Positions 42,696-52,506 of a stretch of DNA of 64,000 bases are shown here, in pieces (position 1 is the first letter of the stretch; each line of letters starts with the position of its first letter). The stretch is from Massilia soli (GTDB lineage: Bacteria > Pseudomonadota > Gammaproteobacteria > Burkholderiales > Burkholderiaceae_D). A model generated the notes under the pieces. It made no database searches. It saw only the letters and a program-made list of their open reading frames with translations, and was not told where the DNA came from. The position numbers and the translations under genes were made by a program. The stretch spans positions 1-64,000 of the forward strand of contig NZ_JAFBIL020000002.1 in NCBI RefSeq assembly GCF_016809835.1. The letters run 5' to 3'.

Positions 42696-44225
42696 TTACT
42701 TGGTGACGACGGGGATGTTCAGCGTTTCGATTTTCGCTGCCCATTCCTTCGGGCCGGTGTTGTGGACCGAGGTGCCGTTGGAGTCGACCGCTACCGTCAC
42801 CGGCATGTCGACGACGTCGAACTCGTAGATCGCTTCCATGCCCATGTCTTCGAAGCCGAGTACCTTGGCGCTCTTGATCGCCTTCGACACCAGGTAAGCC
42901 GCGCCACCTACCGCCATCAGGTAGGCCGACTTGTGCTTCTGGATCGATTCGATCGCCGCAGGACCGCGTTCGGCTTTGCCGATCATCGCGATCAGGCCGG
43001 TTTTCTCGAGCATCATGTCGGTGAACTTGTCCATCCGCGTGGCGGTCGTCGGGCCCGCTGGGCCGACGGCTTCGTCGCGCACCGGATCGACCGGGCCGAC
43101 GTAGTAGATCACGCGGTTGGTGAAGTCGACCGGCAGCTGCTCGCCCTTGGCCAGCATATCCTGGATGCGCTTGTGCGCAGCGTCGCGGCCGGTCAGCATT
43201 TTGCCGTTCAGCAGCAGTGTCTGGCCCGGCGTCCACGATGCCACTTCTTCCTTGGTCAGGGTGTCGAGGTTGACGCGGCGCGACTTCTCGGTATCCGGGG
43301 TCCAGTGCACTTCAGGCCAGGTCGACAGCGCCGGCGGTTCCATGTAGGTCGGGCCCGAGCCGTCGAGCACGAAGTGGGCGTGGCGAGTGGCGGCGCAGTT
43401 GGGAATCATCGCCACTGGCTTGGACGCGGCGTGGGTCGGGTACATCTTGATCTTCACATCAAGCACGGTGGTCAGGCCGCCCAGGCCCTGCGCGCCGATG
43501 CCCAGCGCGTTGATCTTGTCGCACAGCTCGATACGCAGTTCTTCGGTCTTGTTCTGCGGGCCGCGCTGCTTCAGCTCGTACATGTCGATGTCGTCCATCA
43601 GGACTTCTTTCGCCATCAGCATCGCCTTCTCGGCGGTGCCGCCGATGCCGATGCCCAGCATGCCTGGCGGGCACCAGCCGGCGCCCATGGTCGGCACGGT
43701 CTTCATGACCCAGTCGATCAGCGAATCGGACGGGTTCAGCATGACGAACTTGGTCTTGTTCTCCGAGCCGCCGCCTTTGGCTGCCACCTTGACGTCGACG
43801 GTATTGCCCTCGACCAGTTCCATGTGGACCACGGCCGGCGTGTTGTCCTTGGTGTTCTTGCGGTCGAATTGCGGGTCGGCCACGATCGACGCGCGCAGCT
43901 TGTTGTCGTCGAAGTTGTACGCGCGGCGCACGCCTTCGTTGACGGCGTCGGTGACGGTGCCCGAGAAGCCTTCAAAGCGCACGCCCATGCCGATCTTGAG
44001 GAACACGTTGACGATGCCGGTGTCCTGGCAGATCGGTCGCTTGCCTTCGGCGCACATGCGCGAGTTGGTCAGGATCTGGGCGATTGCGTCCTTGGCCGCA
44101 GGGCTCTGCTCGGCGTCATACGCGCGCGCAAGGTGCTGGATGTAATCGGCAGGGTGGTAGTAGCTGATGTACTGAAGCGCTGCGGCGACGGATTCGATCA
44201 GGTCTTCCTGTTTGATGACGGTCAT
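42696..44225 (-). CDS. fumA: class I fumarate hydratase (4Fe-4S)
   Basis: TCA-cycle enzyme that hydrates fumarate to malate; cytoplasmic iron-sulfur protein. 509 residues in the single-chain form with N-terminal α and C-terminal β domains. The cluster cysteines fit RPICQDTG (about 66), AGWCPPG (about 188) and PNCAATRH. The C-terminal domain has VGPAGPTTATRMD and the VGGAAYLVSKAIK segment. Backbone gene, 18 nt after the YqhA-type gene on the same strand. Confidence 0.95.
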   Translation of the reverse strand: MTVIKQEDLIESVAAALQYISYYHPADYIQHLARAYDAEQSPAAKDAIAQILTNSRMCAEGKRPICQDTGIVNVFLKIGMGVRFEGFSGTVTDAVNEGVRRAYNFDDNKLRASIVADPQFDRKNTKDNTPAVVHMELVEGNTVDVKVAAKGGGSENKTKFVMLNPSDSLIDWVMKTVPTMGAGWCPPGMLGIGIGGTAEKAMLMAKEVLMDDIDMYELKQRGPQNKTEELRIELCDKINALGIGAQGLGGLTTVLDVKIKMYPTHAASKPVAMIPNCAATRHAHFVLDGSGPTYMEPPALSTWPEVHWTPDTEKSRRVNLDTLTKEEVASWTPGQTLLLNGKMLTGRDAAHKRIQDMLAKGEQLPVDFTNRVIYYVGPVDPVRDEAVGPAGPTTATRMDKFTDMMLEKTGLIAMIGKAERGPAAIESIQKHKSAYLMAVGGAAYLVSKAIKSAKVLGFEDMGMEAIYEFDVVDMPVTVAVDSNGTSVHNTGPKEWAAKIETLNIPVVTK

Positions 44226-44243
44226 GAAGTTCTCGATTGGACG

Positions 44244-44861
44244 TTAGTGATTGTTTTTGGCCAGGGCCTGGGTCTTGGTCATGAGGCTGTCCGTGTAGGC
44301 AATGGCCAGCGCCGACAGCAGGAACACGCAGTGGATCGCGGTCTGCGAGATCAGCACCTTTTCGGTGTACGCGGATGCGTTGATGAAGGTCTTGAGCAAG
44401 TGGATCGACGAGATGCCGATGATGGCCATGGCCAGCTTGGTCTTCAGCACCGAGGCGTTGACGTGCGACAGCCATTCCGGCTGGTCCGGATGGCCTTGCA
44501 GGTGCATGCGCGAGACGAAGGTTTCGTAGCCGCCGACGATGACCATGATCAAGAGGTTCGAGATCATGACGACGTCGATCAAGCCCAGGACGACCAGCAT
44601 GATGGTCGCTTCGTTCAAGCGCGTGGGGCGTACCGCGCCCGGCACCGTGACGGCGTCAAGCAGGTGCTGCAACGAGGCGGCATTGCCCATGGCGGCGCCG
44701 ATCAGGTCTTTCAGTTCGACCCAGAAATGGAACACGTAGACGCACTGCGCCAGGATCAGGCCGAGGTACAACGGCAACTGCAGCCAGCGGCTGGCGAAAA
44801 TCAGGTTGTTTAACGGCGTTAGCTTTGGGGGAGGGGTGGTCGAAAAACGCGGCTCAGACAT
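44244..44861 (-). CDS. yqhA: YqhA/TIGR00645-type inner-membrane protein
   Basis: 205-residue integral membrane protein of the conserved YqhA family; biochemical role unknown. At least three hydrophobic helices: LYLGLILAQCVYVFHFW (about 33-50), IMLVVLGLIDVVMISNLLIMVIV (about 85-108) and VFLLSALAIAYTDSLM near the C-terminus. It precedes fumA by 18 nt and is probably cotranscribed with it. Confidence 0.85.
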   Translation of the reverse strand: MSEPRFSTTPPPKLTPLNNLIFASRWLQLPLYLGLILAQCVYVFHFWVELKDLIGAAMGNAASLQHLLDAVTVPGAVRPTRLNEATIMLVVLGLIDVVMISNLLIMVIVGGYETFVSRMHLQGHPDQPEWLSHVNASVLKTKLAMAIIGISSIHLLKTFINASAYTEKVLISQTAIHCVFLLSALAIAYTDSLMTKTQALAKNNH

Positions 44862-45140
44862 GCGAGTAATGCTCCAGGACAGGCAGAAATTTGCGATGCG
44901 TCATTTTACACCTGCTCGGCAGTTTGATTTGGCGCAAACCTTCGGGTGGAAAAGCATGCATTGGCAGCTGCAGGCTGGCGGCCGCCGCAATCGCCGTTGA
45001 AAGATTGGTAAAATCACACAGCACACCTCCCAAGCGCACCACAACGAGCGGACATCGCGGGCGTTTTTGCACTGTAAGGGGGCAGTAAGCGACGGCGGCT
45101 AATGTTGTCGTAAAACTAAAGCAACTATAGGGAGACAAGC

Positions 45141-47126
45141 ATGGCTGATCAAGAAATTCAGGGCTCGCAGGAAAGTCGCGTATTCGCACCACCTGCGGAG
45201 TTTGTGGCCAACGCCGCCATTTCGGGCATGGACGCGTACAACAAGCTGTGCGCGGAAGCCGCCAGCGACTACGAAGGCTTCTGGGCCCGCCTTGCCCGTG
45301 AAAATCTCGACTGGCACAAGCCCTTTACGAGCACGCTCGACGAATCGGACGCGCCGTTCTACAAATGGTTCGCCGATGGCGAGCTGAACGTATCGTATAA
45401 CTGCCTCGACCGCAACCTCAAGAACGGCAACGCCGGCAAGACCGCGATCATTTTCGAAGCGGACGACGGTTCGGTCACGCGCGCTACCTATCAAGAACTG
45501 TACGAAATAGTCTGCAAGTTCGCCAACGGCCTGAAGTCGCGCGGCATCAAGAAGGGCGATCGCGTGGTGATCTACATGCCGATGTCGATCGAAGGCGTCG
45601 CCGCAATGCAGGCATGTGCGCGCATCGGCGCGACCCACTCGGTAGTATTCGGCGGCTTCTCGGCAAAATCGCTGCAGGAGCGCATCATCGACGCAGGCGC
45701 TGTCGCCGTCATCACCGCTGATGAACAACTGCGCGGCGGCAAAAAGCTGCCACTCAAGACCATCGTCGACGAAGCGCTGGCGCTGGGCGGCTGCGCCACG
45801 ATGAAAGACGTCATCGTCTACAAGCGCACGGGCAGCGATATTCCATTCGATAGCGGCCGTGACATCTGGCTGCACGAGCTGGTTGCGGCGCAGCCGGCCG
45901 AATGCGAGCCGGAATGGGTTAGCGCGGAGCATCCGCTGTTTATTCTTTACACGTCCGGATCGACCGGTACGCCAAAGGGCGTGCAGCATTCGAGCGGCGG
46001 CTACCTGCTGTGGGCGGCGCTGACGATGAAATGGTCGTTCGACCTCAAGCCGGACGACGTGTTCTGGTGCACCGCCGACATCGGCTGGGTGACCGGCCAC
46101 ACCTACATCGCGTATGGCCCGCTGGCGGTTGGCGGCACCGAGATCGTGTTCGAAGGCGTGCCGACCTACCCGAACGCCGGCCGCTTCTGGGAAACCATCG
46201 ACAAGCACAAGGTCAGCATCTTCTACACCGCGCCAACGGCGATCCGCTCGCTGATCAAGGCTGCGGACGTGGACCCGAAAGTGCACCCGAAAAACTACGA
46301 CCTCTCCAGCCTGCGGCTGCTTGGCTCGGTGGGCGAGCCGATCAATCCGGAAGCCTGGATGTGGTACTACAAAAACATCGGCCGCGAGAAGTGCCCGATC
46401 GTCGACACCTTCTGGCAGACCGAAACCGGCGGCCACATGATCACGCCGCTGCCGGGCGCGACGCCAATGGTGCCGGGTTCGTGCACCTTGCCGCTGCCTG
46501 GCATCATGACGGCGATTGTCGACGAAGCGGGCCAGGATGTGCCGAACGGGCAGGGCGGCATTCTGGTCGTCAAGCGTCCATGGCCATCAATGATCCGCAC
46601 CATCTGGGGCAATCCGGAACGCTTCAAGACCAGCTACTTCCCGGAAGAACTTGGCGGCCGCATGTACCTGGCGGGCGATGGCGCGATTCGCAACAAGGAA
46701 ACGGGCTACTTCACCATTACCGGCCGCATTGATGACGTGCTGAATGTGTCTGGCCACCGGATGGGCACGATGGAAATCGAGTCGGCGCTGGTGGCGAACC
46801 CGCTGGTTGCGGAAGCGGCGGTGGTCGGCAAGCCGGACGAGACGACGGGCGAATCGATCTGCGCGTTCGTGGTGCTGAAGCAGGCGCGGCCGACGGGCGA
46901 AGAGGCCAAGAAGCTGGCGCTGGAGCTGCGCAACTGGGTTGCCAAGGAGATCGGTCCGATTGCCAAGCCGAAGGAAATCCGCTTTGGCGACAACCTGCCG
47001 AAGACGCGTTCGGGCAAGATCATGCGGCGCCTGCTGCGTGTGCTGGCCAAGGGCGAGACGATTACGCAGGATGTATCGACCCTGGAGAACCCGGCGATTC
47101 TGGAGCAACTGAAGGAAGCATCCTAA
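45141..47126 (+). CDS. acsA: acetyl-CoA synthetase (AMP-forming)
   Basis: Activates acetate to acetyl-CoA through acetyl-AMP. 661 residues, close to the usual 650. The P-loop [13 protein letters not shown] is near 268-280, the adenylation motif [10 protein letters not shown] near 426, the hinge [13 protein letters not shown] near 530-542, and the catalytic, acetylation-prone Lys in TRSGKIMRR near 624. A GGGAG ribosome site precedes ATG. Monocistronic; divergent from yqhA-fumA. Confidence 0.97.
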   Translation: MADQEIQGSQESRVFAPPAEFVANAAISGMDAYNKLCAEAASDYEGFWARLARENLDWHKPFTSTLDESDAPFYKWFADGELNVSYNCLDRNLKNGNAGKTAIIFEADDGSVTRATYQELYEIVCKFANGLKSRGIKKGDRVVIYMPMSIEGVAAMQACARIGATHSVVFGGFSAKSLQERIIDAGAVAVITADEQLRGGKKLPLKTIVDEALALGGCATMKDVIVYKRTGSDIPFDSGRDIWLHELVAAQPAECEPEWVSAEHPLFILYTSGSTGTPKGVQHSSGGYLLWAALTMKWSFDLKPDDVFWCTADIGWVTGHTYIAYGPLAVGGTEIVFEGVPTYPNAGRFWETIDKHKVSIFYTAPTAIRSLIKAADVDPKVHPKNYDLSSLRLLGSVGEPINPEAWMWYYKNIGREKCPIVDTFWQTETGGHMITPLPGATPMVPGSCTLPLPGIMTAIVDEAGQDVPNGQGGILVVKRPWPSMIRTIWGNPERFKTSYFPEELGGRMYLAGDGAIRNKETGYFTITGRIDDVLNVSGHRMGTMEIESALVANPLVAEAAVVGKPDETTGESICAFVVLKQARPTGEEAKKLALELRNWVAKEIGPIAKPKEIRFGDNLPKTRSGKIMRRLLRVLAKGETITQDVSTLENPAILEQLKEAS

Positions 47127-47134
47127 CTCATGTC

Positions 47135-47154
47135 GTTCCCGCGAAAGCGGGAAC
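47135..47154. terminator. perfect hairpin after acsA
   Basis: GTTCCCGC-GAAA-GCGGGAAC with a stable GNRA-type loop, 9 nt after the acsA stop. The flanking CATG...CCCATGCTGAG context looks like a dispersed palindromic repeat acting as terminator or 3' stabiliser. Confidence 0.7.
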
Positions 47155-47246
47155 CCATGCTGAGCCAGATCGGATGTGGCTCCAATTTTCACCATACTCA
47201 GCAGAATCTTTGCTATAATCTGCGGCTTCGTGAAAGCGAAGAATCA

Positions 47247-47337
47247 GGAGAGATGGATGAGTGGTTGAAGTCGCACGCCTGGAAAGCGTGTATAGGTTCA
47301 TAGCCTATCCGGGGTTCGAATCCCCGTCTCTCCGCCA
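47247..47337 (+). tRNA. tRNA-Ser (GGA anticodon)
   Basis: 91 nt with the long variable arm of a class II tRNA. The acceptor GGAGAGA pairs with TCTCTCC, the anticodon loop CTGGAAA gives GGA, the T-loop GGTTCGAATCC is standard, and GCCA ends the molecule with CCA encoded. It marks the left edge of the second variable region and is a likely integration site. Confidence 0.97.
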
Positions 47338-47347
47338 GAATGAGTAA

Positions 47348-47372
47348 GCCCCTGAATCCAGGGGCTTTTTTT
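47348..47372 (+). terminator. tRNA-Ser terminator
   Basis: Stem GCCCCTG-AATC-CAGGGGC followed by TTTTTTT, 10 nt after the tRNA end. Confidence 0.92.
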
Positions 47373-47574
47373 CGTCTGGCCCATCAGCGAAGCTCTGCAA
47401 TTTTGCCGAATTTTCGGGCTTTGGGATCGTTTTGGGATTTTTGCGAGGAGGCGCCTTCGGTTGGGGGTTTTCCTTTAAGGTACGGGTACGCGATTGAAAG
47501 CGGCCAAACCACGGCCAGATCGACTGTGGTACTGTATATTCATACAGCCAGCTACATGCTATGATTGGTGCGAT

Positions 47575-48495
47575 ATGTCAATTCACTCAACCTTCCGATC
47601 AGACTTTGGTGCTATCTCGCCCATGCTAGAAATGGGTGCCTATGAATGGCTGTGGCAGCAGGACACTGGTCCTACCAAACCGTCGTTCAAGAACCTTGCG
47701 GAACTGTTCCGCGCGAATCCAGGGCAGGGGCCTTCTCAGCTCGTCAGTGAGGAAGATGCGCGCGCTTGTGCGGAGAAAGTCCTTGAGCGATTCAGTAAGA
47801 AAGGAATTGGCCAGTTCAGCGTCCGCATGCAAGGCGCAGCCGACTTTCCAGAATGGCTCAAACACGCCGACCACCCGTTGCAGTTCCTGTACTACCAGGG
47901 TAATTGGGACCTTGCCTATTCGCCAAAGCGTATTGCCATCGTAGGTACTCGCAACCCGTCCGAACTCGGTCAGCGACGTGCGGCCAAGCTCGTAGCGACG
48001 CTGGTGCACGACGGGTTCACCATAGTGTCTGGTCTTGCCGCTGGCATCGACACGATTGCACACGAAACTGCGATCAAATGTGGCGGCGACACAATTGCTG
48101 TGATCGGAACGCCGCTCGACCAGGTTTACCCAAAGCAGAATCAAGCGCTACAGCAGGCGATTGCTCGCGAACATCTGCTCATCAGTCAGGTGCCCGTACT
48201 GGTTTACGCGCGCCGGCCCCCTACCGTGAATCGTTTGTTTTTCCCGGAGCGCAATATCACTATGTCCGCTCTGACCCAGGCGACGGTAATCGTTGAAGCT
48301 GGGGAGACTTCTGGCACTCTGATCCAAGCCCGTGCTGCGTTGAAACAGGGTCGCAAGCTGTTCATCCTAAACAGCAATTTTGGCGTGCCTGGATTAACTT
48401 GGCCGCACAAATATGAAGAGAAGGGTGCCATCCGCATCCGCGATTTCAGCGATATTCTGACCAATCTGAATGCCACCGCACCTACTCAAGATTGA
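47575..48495 (+). CDS. DprA/Smf-like Rossmann (SLOG) protein
   Basis: 306 residues with the DprA fold: IAIVGTRNPSELG (about 120-132), IVSGLAAGIDTIAHETAI, TIAVIGTPLDQVYP and FPERNITMSALTQATVIVEAGETSGTLIQAR. True DprA loads RecA on incoming ssDNA; this shorter-tailed, island-borne copy is next to two PRTase genes instead of a competence locus. Members of the SLOG group also bind or make nucleotide-derived ligands. ATG 47575 (MSIHSTF) is preferred; similarity to DprA does not extend upstream. It overlaps the next gene by 26 nt. Confidence 0.8.
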   Translation: MSIHSTFRSDFGAISPMLEMGAYEWLWQQDTGPTKPSFKNLAELFRANPGQGPSQLVSEEDARACAEKVLERFSKKGIGQFSVRMQGAADFPEWLKHADHPLQFLYYQGNWDLAYSPKRIAIVGTRNPSELGQRRAAKLVATLVHDGFTIVSGLAAGIDTIAHETAIKCGGDTIAVIGTPLDQVYPKQNQALQQAIAREHLLISQVPVLVYARRPPTVNRLFFPERNITMSALTQATVIVEAGETSGTLIQARAALKQGRKLFILNSNFGVPGLTWPHKYEEKGAIRIRDFSDILTNLNATAPTQD

Positions 48496-49117
48496 TCCCA
48501 GTAATATCGGCGATCACCATTACCTCGGGCCTGAGCACGAGTGTTTCTTCTTTTACGAATACGCTGCGAGACAAGGCTACGCTTTTAGCGAAGGCAATCA
48601 GTTAGTTTCGAACATAAAGAAGTCAGTACTCAGGCGCGGCCAGCCGGAGTATCGGTACAAGGAAAGGGCAATTGCGAGTGCGGGCAATTTGTTACACAGG
48701 GTATTGAGTGCGGCAGCACCGTTGCTTCCCACTACAACAGTTGTGCCGATCCCCCCGTCAAAGGTACGCAGTGACCCAGAATTCGATGACCGTGTGAATC
48801 GAATAGCATTGCTCGGATGCGCTAACACCGCGGCAGAGACGCGCGAGCTGGTCATGCAGACAGTGAGCTACGTCGCTTCGCATACCCAGCAAAGTGGCGA
48901 GGGCAAAAAGCCGCATGAGCTGGAAGCTATCTACGAATTGGTAGGGCCGCCTCCTCGTCAAATTGTCATCCTGGTCGATGACGTGCTTACAACCGGTGCG
49001 CATTTTGTCGCCGCGCGGAGTACCATCTTGCGACAATACCCCGACAGGCGAGTCGTCGGCATGTTCCTGGCACGTCGAGTGTTGCCAAATCCGTTTGAAG
49101 ATTTCGACGCGCTTTAA
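48470..49117 (+). CDS. ComF-like phosphoribosyltransferase A
   Basis: 215-residue PRTase-fold protein. The PRPP-binding loop IVILVDDVLTTGAHF (about 162-176) has the two acidic residues and TTG of active type I PRTases; a PPi-loop-like VVPIPPSKVRSD precedes it. ComF, the competence PRTase, is the closest named type. It begins inside the DprA-like gene (26-nt overlap) and is followed 8 nt later by a second PRTase. Substrate base unknown. Confidence 0.75.
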   Translation: MPPHLLKIDPSNIGDHHYLGPEHECFFFYEYAARQGYAFSEGNQLVSNIKKSVLRRGQPEYRYKERAIASAGNLLHRVLSAAAPLLPTTTVVPIPPSKVRSDPEFDDRVNRIALLGCANTAAETRELVMQTVSYVASHTQQSGEGKKPHELEAIYELVGPPPRQIVILVDDVLTTGAHFVAARSTILRQYPDRRVVGMFLARRVLPNPFEDFDAL

Positions 49118-49125
49118 AGGACCTT

Positions 49126-49779
49126 ATGTCATTAATCCTCCATGCCCTCAGTGCTTACGCCAGCTATAAGCGCGAAGTAATCAACTGGCGTGCTATTGAC
49201 TACGATATCAATAAATTTGTTAAGGCGCTAAAGCATAAAGAGTTCAGAGGTGCCGGCGGCCTCACCGACATGCATGGCACGCGCCTCCAGTTCGATAAGT
49301 CGAACCCGGACAACGCCTTAATAATCTTCGGTTGCTGGGGCGTGCGCCGACTGCGCCGTTTGAACCTGGGCGATGTCGTCCTTGTTCCGGTTCCGTCGAG
49401 CAAATGCGTCGAGTTCGGGCTGGATTCAGCGCCTCAACGCATGGCACGCGCGCTTCGCACTATCGGGCAACGGGACGAAATCTCGGTGGAACCGTGGTTG
49501 CGGTTTCGCCATGCCATGCCTTCCGCTTCGAGCGACGGTGGTACACGGAACGTCAATGTCCTGCGGGATTCCTTAGTCGTGTCCTCTGCAGTCAAACGCA
49601 AGAAGGTTGTGTTGATCGATGACGTCAAGACTACGGGGTCTCACTTGAGGGCTTGTGCACAAGTGCTTCGCGAAAATGGGGTTGAAGTAAAGACTGTCCT
49701 GGTCGCGGCCTCAACGGTATGGGAGCAACATCCCCATCCATTGGGGTTAGATCCAGAAGATCTAGAGCGACGAGGCTAG
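49126..49779 (+). CDS. ComF-like phosphoribosyltransferase B
   Basis: 217 residues. A second PRTase with VVLIDDVKTTGSHL (about 164-177) and the upstream VLVPVPSSKCVEFG. It is diverged from the neighbouring PRTase, so the pair may form a heterodimer or act in sequence. With the DprA-like protein it makes a three-gene coupled unit immediately downstream of tRNA-Ser. Function in DNA uptake or anti-phage defence is inferred from the pairing only. Confidence 0.75.
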   Translation: MSLILHALSAYASYKREVINWRAIDYDINKFVKALKHKEFRGAGGLTDMHGTRLQFDKSNPDNALIIFGCWGVRRLRRLNLGDVVLVPVPSSKCVEFGLDSAPQRMARALRTIGQRDEISVEPWLRFRHAMPSASSDGGTRNVNVLRDSLVVSSAVKRKKVVLIDDVKTTGSHLRACAQVLRENGVEVKTVLVAASTVWEQHPHPLGLDPEDLERRG

Positions 49780-49819
49780 CGAGAATTTTCGTGATGGACT
49801 GCTTTCAGAAAGGAGCGTA

Positions 49820-50632
49820 ATGCTCTCGCCTATCGACACATTACAAAAATATTCCGCTGCTGTTGCGTTTGTCGACGTTTGCAACGCCGCTGGTGATCGT
49901 GGAATTGGAACGGCTTTTCATGTCGGCCAAGGAGTGTTTGTCACGGCGCGTCACGTGCTTGAAAATTGTGTTGTAGAGCGCATTGCGACTGTTAGGGACC
50001 ACCAGGTGCCAGTCGAAGGCGAGCGCGCAAAGAACGCACTTAGTTTTGTGGCTAGGCGCGATGGTACGTTGCAGGCCATGCACAATATTTCTCGTCGTGA
50101 CATTATCATTTCAGAAGGGCCATTCTTCCACGATAACCCCCAAGTCGACGTGGCCGTATTTCGCGCCCATGACATCGATCCAGAACTCCCATGGATTCCA
50201 CTCGGCGGTCATCTTGATGACTGGATTGGCGACAACGATTTCGTTCTGTGGGAAGCCACCGTAATGGGATTCCCGCCTATACCAATGACTTCAGAACCAC
50301 TGCTCGTAGCGACGCGTGCAGAGATCAGTGCCGTGATAGACGTTCGCCACGCCCCGCACGTTCATTTCGTCCTGTCGGCAATGGCGCGTGGCGGGTTTAG
50401 CGGAGGCCCGGCACTTATAGATGGATGCTTGTTGGGGGTGGTTACGAATAGTTTGCTTGAGATGGGGCAGCCAACTGAAATAGGCTATCTCACCGTCGTG
50501 TCTGTAGAGCCAATATTTGATTGTTTGCACGAACACAAATGGTTGCCGAAAGCGCAAATCGAGTCGTGGGGAGCAACCGTCTGGGACGACGGACTTTTAC
50601 CGCCACCGTCGACTTCAGTCCCTCAGGATTGA
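49820..50632 (+). CDS. trypsin-like serine protease
   Basis: 270 residues, no signal peptide, so probably cytoplasmic. Catalytic triad residues are visible: His in VTARHVLE (about 42), Asp in NPQVDVAVFRA (about 113), Ser in ARGGFSGGPAL (about 195). Good GAAAGGAG ribosome site. It follows the PRTase genes by 40 nt on the same strand. Cytoplasmic trypsin-like proteases in defence islands can activate or execute an abortive response; here that is inference. Confidence 0.8.
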   Translation: MLSPIDTLQKYSAAVAFVDVCNAAGDRGIGTAFHVGQGVFVTARHVLENCVVERIATVRDHQVPVEGERAKNALSFVARRDGTLQAMHNISRRDIIISEGPFFHDNPQVDVAVFRAHDIDPELPWIPLGGHLDDWIGDNDFVLWEATVMGFPPIPMTSEPLLVATRAEISAVIDVRHAPHVHFVLSAMARGGFSGGPALIDGCLLGVVTNSLLEMGQPTEIGYLTVVSVEPIFDCLHEHKWLPKAQIESWGATVWDDGLLPPPSTSVPQD

Positions 50633-50715
50633 TCGAACGCCAGTTGTTCGTGTTCGAGGATTAAGACGGTTTCTGAACAAAATCGGGCAAGCCATCTTCC
50701 GCGCTTGCAGCAGAC

Positions 50716-51711
50716 ATGGATGATGGGGAGTTTGATGTGATAGCGAAAGTTGACCTTTCCGAACTCAGAGCGCAATGCAATCACTTCGTGGAAAGGGAGC
50801 TTCGCGCGAAAGAGCGGCTTTGTATTGACTCGCAAACCGGATGGTACTTTGGGATTGTCGGTCTTGACGTTGACATGCCTGGTACGTCCCACGCTATTGT
50901 AGAAGACTTGGCAATTCTCGAAAGGGTGGTAGAGCCTCCAGGCGAAATTGAGCTGGCCTCCTCGCTAAAGGATCGACACCTCTTTAGTGCAGTCGCGCGA
51001 TATTCACACAGCATTCGCTATCAACTTAGAATTCACGATATGGCTGAATCGGAACAAGGCTCATTTGACTTGGCCTGGTGGATTATTTCGCTAATTCGTG
51101 TTCGTACATTAGCTGAATTCTTAGTGCCAGTCGCCGCTGATTATTCATGGTCAGTCATCGCGGGCTTGGATGAGCGAAAGTGCTCGGTTACTTTTGTAGA
51201 GGACATTCCAACGGCTACGAAGCTGGACGCCGATTCACCGGTTCAAACTGCTGACCTTGATTGGGTAGGAGCGAACGTTCCAACGTTTGCCCGTTTGCTT
51301 GAAATACCTTGTTTCCGCCTCGCGGTTGAGTCTTTGTCTACGCACCAGCACCAGACGAGCGAGCGTATGATGGCGGCCACCCTTTGGGCCGGAATCGAAT
51401 CTCTGTTTGGTATTCAAAGTGAACTTGGGTTTCGCCTATCGACGTATATTGCGGTCGTCATTGAGCCTTCAGGTCCTAGGAGGCGACAGGCGTACCAAAA
51501 AATAAAGAAATTATATGGGACAAGGTCAAAAGCCGTTCACGGGGCGAAGCTCAGCTCCGAGCAATTACGAACACATGTTCTAGAAGTACGGACCATCTTG
51601 TCACGCATTCTATGCAAATTTATCGAGGAGGGGCAGGTCTTTTCGGAGGATAGGATCGAAAGAGAAATATTCGGTGACTTTAGCCCGTCGTCTGCCGCAA
51701 GGCCGGTGTAA
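50716..51711 (+). CDS. HEPN-domain protein (ApeA-like)
   Basis: 331 residues. The C-terminal 110 residues match the HEPN helical pattern: ATLWAGIESLFG, then RLSTYIAVVI, and LYGTRSKAVHG with the RNase motif R270-x4-H275. The N-terminal 190 residues are unrecognised. HEPN proteins are often toxin RNases released on infection. It follows the protease gene by 83 nt. RNase activity is predicted, not shown. Confidence 0.65.
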   Translation: MDDGEFDVIAKVDLSELRAQCNHFVERELRAKERLCIDSQTGWYFGIVGLDVDMPGTSHAIVEDLAILERVVEPPGEIELASSLKDRHLFSAVARYSHSIRYQLRIHDMAESEQGSFDLAWWIISLIRVRTLAEFLVPVAADYSWSVIAGLDERKCSVTFVEDIPTATKLDADSPVQTADLDWVGANVPTFARLLEIPCFRLAVESLSTHQHQTSERMMAATLWAGIESLFGIQSELGFRLSTYIAVVIEPSGPRRRQAYQKIKKLYGTRSKAVHGAKLSSEQLRTHVLEVRTILSRILCKFIEEGQVFSEDRIEREIFGDFSPSSAARPV

Positions 51712-51797
51712 AGGACATTCTGGTTGAACACGATTTGTGCTTCAGGCATGCGCCAAGCACGACCATTTATCGAGTTGAGCATTGGACACTGGAAGAG

Positions 51798-52493
51798 ATG
51801 AACTACCTTATAACGCCGCCAAATACCCACTATGATGGAGGCCTCGGAGTTACTGCGTGTAACTTCTCCCAAGCTGCTGATACTCTTCGGCGCGCGGGTA
51901 ATGCGATGGATGGAGTGCTTCCGCTTTGCTACCTTCAGCGACATGCAGTCGAGCTGTTTCTTAAATCGCTCATTGTAATTCTGCATAAAAAGTATGAAAT
52001 TGCTTACGGTGAAGGCTTTTCTGCTCAGAAACCGGCAGCCAAAGTGGGCGAAAAATGGATAGCCTTATCAAGCACTCACAATCTTTCTGATTTGTTCAGC
52101 TATTTTCGGTCGGTTCTTGCCGCCACAATTTCTCAACTTCCTTCAAAAGCCGACTGGACTATTGCGCCCGACGTCGAGAGGAAAATACAGCTGGTTAGTG
52201 GGTCGGACCCAAAAAGTACATACTTCCGCTATCCAGAATCGGCCACCAGTGCCCACGATGCGAGAAAATCGTCGATTCAACCTGAACGCTTAAATTCAAT
52301 TTTTGAAAAAATGGCAGACTCTAAAGTGCCTGTGAAATGCACCTTGATGTTGGACGAAAACGACGAGATAGTGGAAGCCTACAATTTTAATAGCTCGCCA
52401 ATTCCTAAGGTACTTGAATCGTTGGAGTACCTAAGCGGGTATTTTTACAACTTGCATGCAGCATTTCGATACGAGATCACCAATGGCTTGTAG
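51798..52493 (+). CDS. HEPN-like helical protein
   Basis: 231 residues from ATG 51798, preceded by GGAAGAG; a TTG at 51735 would extend it by 21 residues. The segment LCYLQRHAVELFLKSLIVILHKKYE followed by STHNLSDLFSYF resembles the HEPN-type helices of the R-H-A-x-E-x-x-x-K-x-L class. I do not see a clear Rx4H RNase motif. It is the last cargo gene before the convergent integrase. Confidence 0.5.
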   Translation: MNYLITPPNTHYDGGLGVTACNFSQAADTLRRAGNAMDGVLPLCYLQRHAVELFLKSLIVILHKKYEIAYGEGFSAQKPAAKVGEKWIALSSTHNLSDLFSYFRSVLAATISQLPSKADWTIAPDVERKIQLVSGSDPKSTYFRYPESATSAHDARKSSIQPERLNSIFEKMADSKVPVKCTLMLDENDEIVEAYNFNSSPIPKVLESLEYLSGYFYNLHAAFRYEITNGL

Positions 52494-52506
52494 CGGCTAG
52501 ATCAAC

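Noticed and set aside
42762-44813. Very long plus-strand frame (683 codons) opposite fumA and yqhA
   Set aside because: Composition is His/Arg/Ala/Val-rich, typical of the antisense of a GC-rich gene; fumA on the other strand is certain.
45099-46436. Long minus-strand frame opposite acsA
   Set aside because: Antisense shadow of a clear acetyl-CoA synthetase.
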